Assembly (NCBI GenBank): GCA_964631325.1
Contig: CAZVWJ010000026.1
Span: 1 to 33,943, forward strand
Source of the DNA: CAZVWJ01 sp964631325
Lineage (GTDB): Bacteria; T1Sed10-126
Direction: 5' to 3'
Length of the DNA: 33,943 nucleotides
Translations under genes and position numbers: made by a program
Part shown: positions 31,536 to 33,943 of the stretch, piece after piece
How the letters are laid out: each line of letters opens with the position of its first letter
Position numbering within the stretch: the stretch's first letter is position 1
The notes under the pieces: generated by a model
What the model saw: only the letters and a program-made list of their open reading frames with translations
Databases searched by the model: none
What the model was told of the DNA's origin: nothing

Positions 31536-32141
31536 TTGGAGGGGAGTATTATTTTTGATTTAATTTTGCTCATTTTTCTTGGTTATCTAACCGGTTCAAT
31601 TCCATTTGGCTACCTCTACAGCCGCTGGATTGAAGGAGAGGATATACGGACGGCGGGAAGTGGTAATATTGGCGCCACAAATATTATTCGAACTTATGGT
31701 TGGGCCCCCGGCTTAACTACTCTCTTTCTTGACTACTGTAAAGGGGCTTTTCCTGTCTTTATTGCCGGACTTGTACTGGTTAATTATCATGAAGTAGGAG
31801 TTGCTCTGACCGGGTCTGCGGCTATCCTGGGCCATGTTTTACCGCTTTATTTAAAATTTGACGGGGGAAAAGGTGTGGCTACTTCGGCCGGTGTTTTTTC
31901 TCTTCTTTTGCCGCGTGCTTTTGGATTGGCGGTTTTATTGTTCGCCCTTGGTTTGCTTACGCGCTATATGTCGGTTGGTTCCTTGCTGGGAGCACTAACT
32001 TTGCCCCTGGCTTCCAGTTATTTTTACGGTCCCGGGTATCCCGGGACTATAGTCGCTTCTTTAATCGCCCTGGTGGTAATTTTTCGTCACCGTAAAAATA
32101 TTGAACGTTTGGTAAGAGGAGAAGAAAATCATTTTTTCTAA
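31536..32141 (+). CDS. plsY: glycerol-3-phosphate acyltransferase PlsY
   Basis: 201 residues in the TTG-started frame. Family motifs: GSIPFGYLYSRW, GSGNIGATNIIRTYGW, LPLYLKFDGGKGVATSAG and FRHRKNIERLVRGEE; five or more membrane helices. PlsY acylates glycerol-3-phosphate with acyl-phosphate in phospholipid synthesis, and its acceptor is made by GpsA, encoded next. The start is unclear: the only strong ribosome site (GGAGGGG, 31538-31544) falls inside the TTG-started frame and is well spaced for ATT codons at 31548/31551; a start there gives the usual 12-14 residues before GSIPFG. A nine-codon out-of-frame ATG ORF (31529-31558) overlaps it. Confidence 0.92.
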   Translation: MEGSIIFDLILLIFLGYLTGSIPFGYLYSRWIEGEDIRTAGSGNIGATNIIRTYGWAPGLTTLFLDYCKGAFPVFIAGLVLVNYHEVGVALTGSAAILGHVLPLYLKFDGGKGVATSAGVFSLLLPRAFGLAVLLFALGLLTRYMSVGSLLGALTLPLASSYFYGPGYPGTIVASLIALVVIFRHRKNIERLVRGEENHFF

Positions 32142-32189
32142 CTTACTTTTGTTAGCATTAATGAATTTTGGTATCAGGGGGAGTAATTT

Positions 32190-33191
32190 ATGCAGGTTGG
32201 AGTAGTAGGTGCTGGTAGCTGGGGAACGGCTATGGCAAAATTAATTGGAGAGCAAGAAACTGTTTTTATTTGGGACATTCAGCCTGACGTTCTTGAAGAA
32301 ATCGACAAAGGGGGGAAAAATCCCCGGTATTTACCGGAGGTTGAATTACCGGCAAGTGTGAGGACCTGTGAAGAATTTCAACAATTAGTTGAAAAAGCAG
32401 AACTTTTAGTCCTTGCCGTCCCTTCCCATTCTTTTCGGGGAATTGTTGAACAACTCGTTGAACTTCCGGCTGATGATTTAAATTTGCTTGTCCTCTCAAA
32501 AGGTTTTGATCCTGGTTCCGGAGGGCGATTGAGTGAAGTATATCGAGACCTTCACGGGAGTCTGAACAATTATTATTTGTTGTCCGGCCCCTCTCATGCA
32601 AGTGAAGTAGCAGAAGAGAGACCGACTACCGTGGCTCTTGGCGGGGGTAATCGCAAGGGACGGGAAAATCTCCAGGAGTTCTTGTTTCGAGATTATTTCC
32701 GAGTTTATACAAACGAGGATTTGATCGGGCTGGAAATGGGGGGGGCTCTTAAAAATATCATCGCTATTGCGGCCGGGATAGCAGATGGACTGGGGTTTGG
32801 AGTTAATGCCCGGGCAGCTTTAATTACCCGTGGAATGAATGATTTGCGGGAAGTAGCTGAGTATGAGGGAGCCAGGAAACGTACTTTGTATGGATTGTCC
32901 GGACTCGGTGATTTAATTGTAACTGCCACCAGTGAGCTCTCCCGAAATTACCGGTGTGGTCAGGCTCTGGCTGCGGGAAAAGGGTTGGAAGAGGCAAAAG
33001 AAGAAATAGGGCAGGTCATTGAGGGAGTTAATTCTACCAGGTTGGCAATGGAACGGGTACGAACCGGAAATCTTCGGGCCCCGCTTTTCGAAGCGGTGGA
33101 GGCAGTATTAGCGGGGGAAATTTCTCCAATGAAGGCGGTTAATAAGTTAATGACCAGGAAAGCAAAGGCGGAGTTCACCCGTGACAACTAA
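32190..33191 (+). CDS. gpsA: glycerol-3-phosphate dehydrogenase [NAD(P)+]
   Basis: 333 residues with GGGGAG before the ATG. N-terminal dinucleotide fold VVGAGSWGTAMAKL at 4-17; LLSGPSHASEVAEERPT and GLEMGGALKNIIAIAAGIADGLGFG with the catalytic-type Lys; YGLSGLGDLIVTATSELSRNYRCG and IGQVIEGVNSTRLAMERV at the C-terminus. It reduces dihydroxyacetone phosphate to glycerol-3-phosphate for lipid synthesis. Its stop overlaps the GTG start of the HU-like gene. Confidence 0.97.
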   Translation: MQVGVVGAGSWGTAMAKLIGEQETVFIWDIQPDVLEEIDKGGKNPRYLPEVELPASVRTCEEFQQLVEKAELLVLAVPSHSFRGIVEQLVELPADDLNLLVLSKGFDPGSGGRLSEVYRDLHGSLNNYYLLSGPSHASEVAEERPTTVALGGGNRKGRENLQEFLFRDYFRVYTNEDLIGLEMGGALKNIIAIAAGIADGLGFGVNARAALITRGMNDLREVAEYEGARKRTLYGLSGLGDLIVTATSELSRNYRCGQALAAGKGLEEAKEEIGQVIEGVNSTRLAMERVRTGNLRAPLFEAVEAVLAGEISPMKAVNKLMTRKAKAEFTRDN

Positions 33192-33462
33192 ACAGCGATT
33201 GATCCAGGAAATAGCCGAAGCCGGGGTTACTCACAAACGAGCCCGGCAAATACTTGATGATGTTAACGCGGGAATTAAAAATTGTCTTGCTCGAGGGGAG
33301 ACGGTTAAAATTCAAAATTTCGGGCGGTTTGAGGTTCGGGAGCACAAAGGCCGAGAAATGGTTAATCCCCGGACCGGGGACACCCATGAAATTGATTCGC
33401 GGAAGGTAGTATATTTCAGGCCCAGTGAAAATTTTATTTCTCAGCTTAGTGATTCAAGCTAA
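33181..33462 (+). CDS. HU/IHF-type DNA-binding protein
   Basis: 93 residues from GTG, within the end of gpsA (11-bp overlap). Bacterial histone-like fold: helical N-terminus (TKQRLIQEIAEAGVTHKRARQIL) with VKIQNFGRFEVREH beta arm start and NPRTGDTHEI, where NPRTG is the IHF/HU arm tip. PSEN in FRPSENFISQL resembles IHF ends. Sequence cannot tell HU from IHF alpha with certainty. Coupled to a MerR regulator by a one-base overlap (TAATG). Confidence 0.93.
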   Translation: MTTKQRLIQEIAEAGVTHKRARQILDDVNAGIKNCLARGETVKIQNFGRFEVREHKGREMVNPRTGDTHEIDSRKVVYFRPSENFISQLSDSS

Positions 33463-33818
33463 TGAAAAAAATTGAGTCGCTGGAATTACCGGCGGATAAG
33501 TTATATTATTCGATTGGTGAACTCGAAGGTTTACTGGGCGTTGAAGCTCATACGTTGCGCTACTGGGAGGAGGAATTCGGACAGCTTGATCCCGGTTCTA
33601 CCCCCGGTGGCCAACGCCGTTATAGCAAAGCTGATATTGAGGTTGTTCTAAAAATTTATCATCTGCTGAAAAAAGAAAAATACACTCTGGAAGGAGCCCG
33701 GCGTAAATTACAGAAATGGTCGGACGATCCTCGGTTGCTGGAAGCCGCAGATGAAATTCATGATATTTGTGAGACAGCACTTGCCGAGATTAACCGTTTT
33801 GTCGAAAACGAGATTTAA
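33462..33818 (+). CDS. MerR-family transcriptional regulator
   Basis: 118 residues. Winged HTH: YYSIGELEGLLGVEAHTLRYWEEEF with the MerR Leu-Arg-Tyr-Trp-Glu signature, PGGQRRYSKADIEVVLKIYHLL, then a short helical C-terminus (about 75-118) with no obvious metal-binding cysteines (only one Cys). It matches the small MerR regulators that follow ihfA in some Deltaproteobacteria and sit beside tRNA-Pro; effector unknown. Confidence 0.9.
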   Translation: MKKIESLELPADKLYYSIGELEGLLGVEAHTLRYWEEEFGQLDPGSTPGGQRRYSKADIEVVLKIYHLLKKEKYTLEGARRKLQKWSDDPRLLEAADEIHDICETALAEINRFVENEI

Positions 33819-33841
33819 TTTTAACGGAAATTGAGTATAAT
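33814..33841 (+). promoter_or_regulatory. promoter of tRNA-Pro
   Basis: Perfect TATAAT at 33836-33841, with TTTAAT at 33814-33819 as a poor -35 (16-base spacer). The -10 is 27 bases before the mature tRNA. The -35 overlaps the end of the MerR gene. Confidence 0.4.
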
Positions 33842-33868
33842 ATTTGCAACTGGCTTAAAAAAACAGGT

Positions 33869-33943
33869 CGGGACGTGGCGTAGCTTGGCAGCGCGCGCGC
33901 CTGGGGGGCGCGAGGTCGCCGGTTCAAATCCGGCCGTCCCGAC
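33869..33943 (+). tRNA. tRNA-Pro (anticodon GGG), 3' end at window edge
   Basis: Full cloverleaf by eye: acceptor CGGGACG (33869-33875) with CGTCCCG (33935-33941); D stem GCGT/GCGC; anticodon stem CGCGC/GCGCG around loop CTGGGGG with anticodon GGG at 33903-33905; variable AGGTC; T stem GCCGG/CCGGC with loop TTCAAAT. Discriminator A at 33942, then C, the first base of a CCA that appears encoded but is cut by the window end. Confidence 0.95.

Noticed and set aside
1..33943. CRISPR arrays, rRNA genes, known riboswitches
   Set aside because: No regularly spaced repeats, rRNA cores or riboswitch consensus elements were seen by eye.

Overview
The window reads as one bacterial chromosome segment of intermediate GC, with strong GGAGG-type ribosome binding sites, frequent TTG/GTG starts and long runs of start/stop-overlapping genes. 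It encodes an obligate-anaerobe energy system, a group 4 [NiFe] hydrogenase joined to Mrp antiporter genes. It also carries a SpoIID/LytB protein and the block der-plsY-gpsA-HU, an order typical of Firmicutes. HU-MerR-tRNA-Pro at the right end recalls the ihfA-merR-tRNA arrangement of some Deltaproteobacteria. I cannot place the organism; a Halanaerobiales-like Firmicute or an uncultured anaerobic phylum would both fit.

Layout. 1-2800 is a low-density accessory region: an IS91-type transposase relic broken by a small hairpin-ended insertion, a small membrane protein, a secreted beta-propeller-like protein, and a 168-bp direct repeat that brackets the latter. 2800-6007 is a compact operon: a YgeY-type M20 hydrolase, a threonine-synthase-like protein that has lost its PLP lysine, and an endonuclease III homologue. 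5994-8502 (minus) is a PhnD-like lipoprotein translationally coupled to a HAMP sensor protein, and divergent to it is a FapA-type protein (8667-9827).

9894-22448 is the centrepiece: a clear promoter, then 16 tightly packed genes and a maturation protease. Two flavoprotein/Fe-S genes (AsrA/AsrB or sulfhydrogenase HydB/HydG type) and a four-cluster ferredoxin precede the hydrogenase core (NuoH-, NuoB-, NuoC- and NuoD-like, the last with both nickel-binding CxxC motifs). These are followed by a NuoL-like subunit, an MrpA C-terminal (MbhD+MbhE) protein, MrpB, C, D, E, F, G and a NuoI-like ferredoxin. The inference is a complex that couples H2 production or uptake, through ferredoxin and probably NAD(P)H, to Na+/H+ transport. 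Unusual features are the diaphorase-like module on a group 4 core, a complete Mrp set with a split MrpA, and the loss of the TM5 glutamate in the NuoL-like subunit.

22453-24045 holds a stand-alone cyclic-nucleotide-binding protein, a MITE-like inverted-repeat element with a REP-like hairpin, an FxsA protein and a frameshifted gene relic. 24045-26195 is a hybrid sensor kinase (periplasmic SBP domain, GAF, HisKA_2). 26419-27304 holds three tandem EutN/CcmL microcompartment vertex proteins with no shell hexamer gene in view. 27313-33943 is housekeeping: folC, spoIID-like, der, plsY, gpsA, an HU/IHF-type protein, a MerR regulator and tRNA-Pro(GGG).
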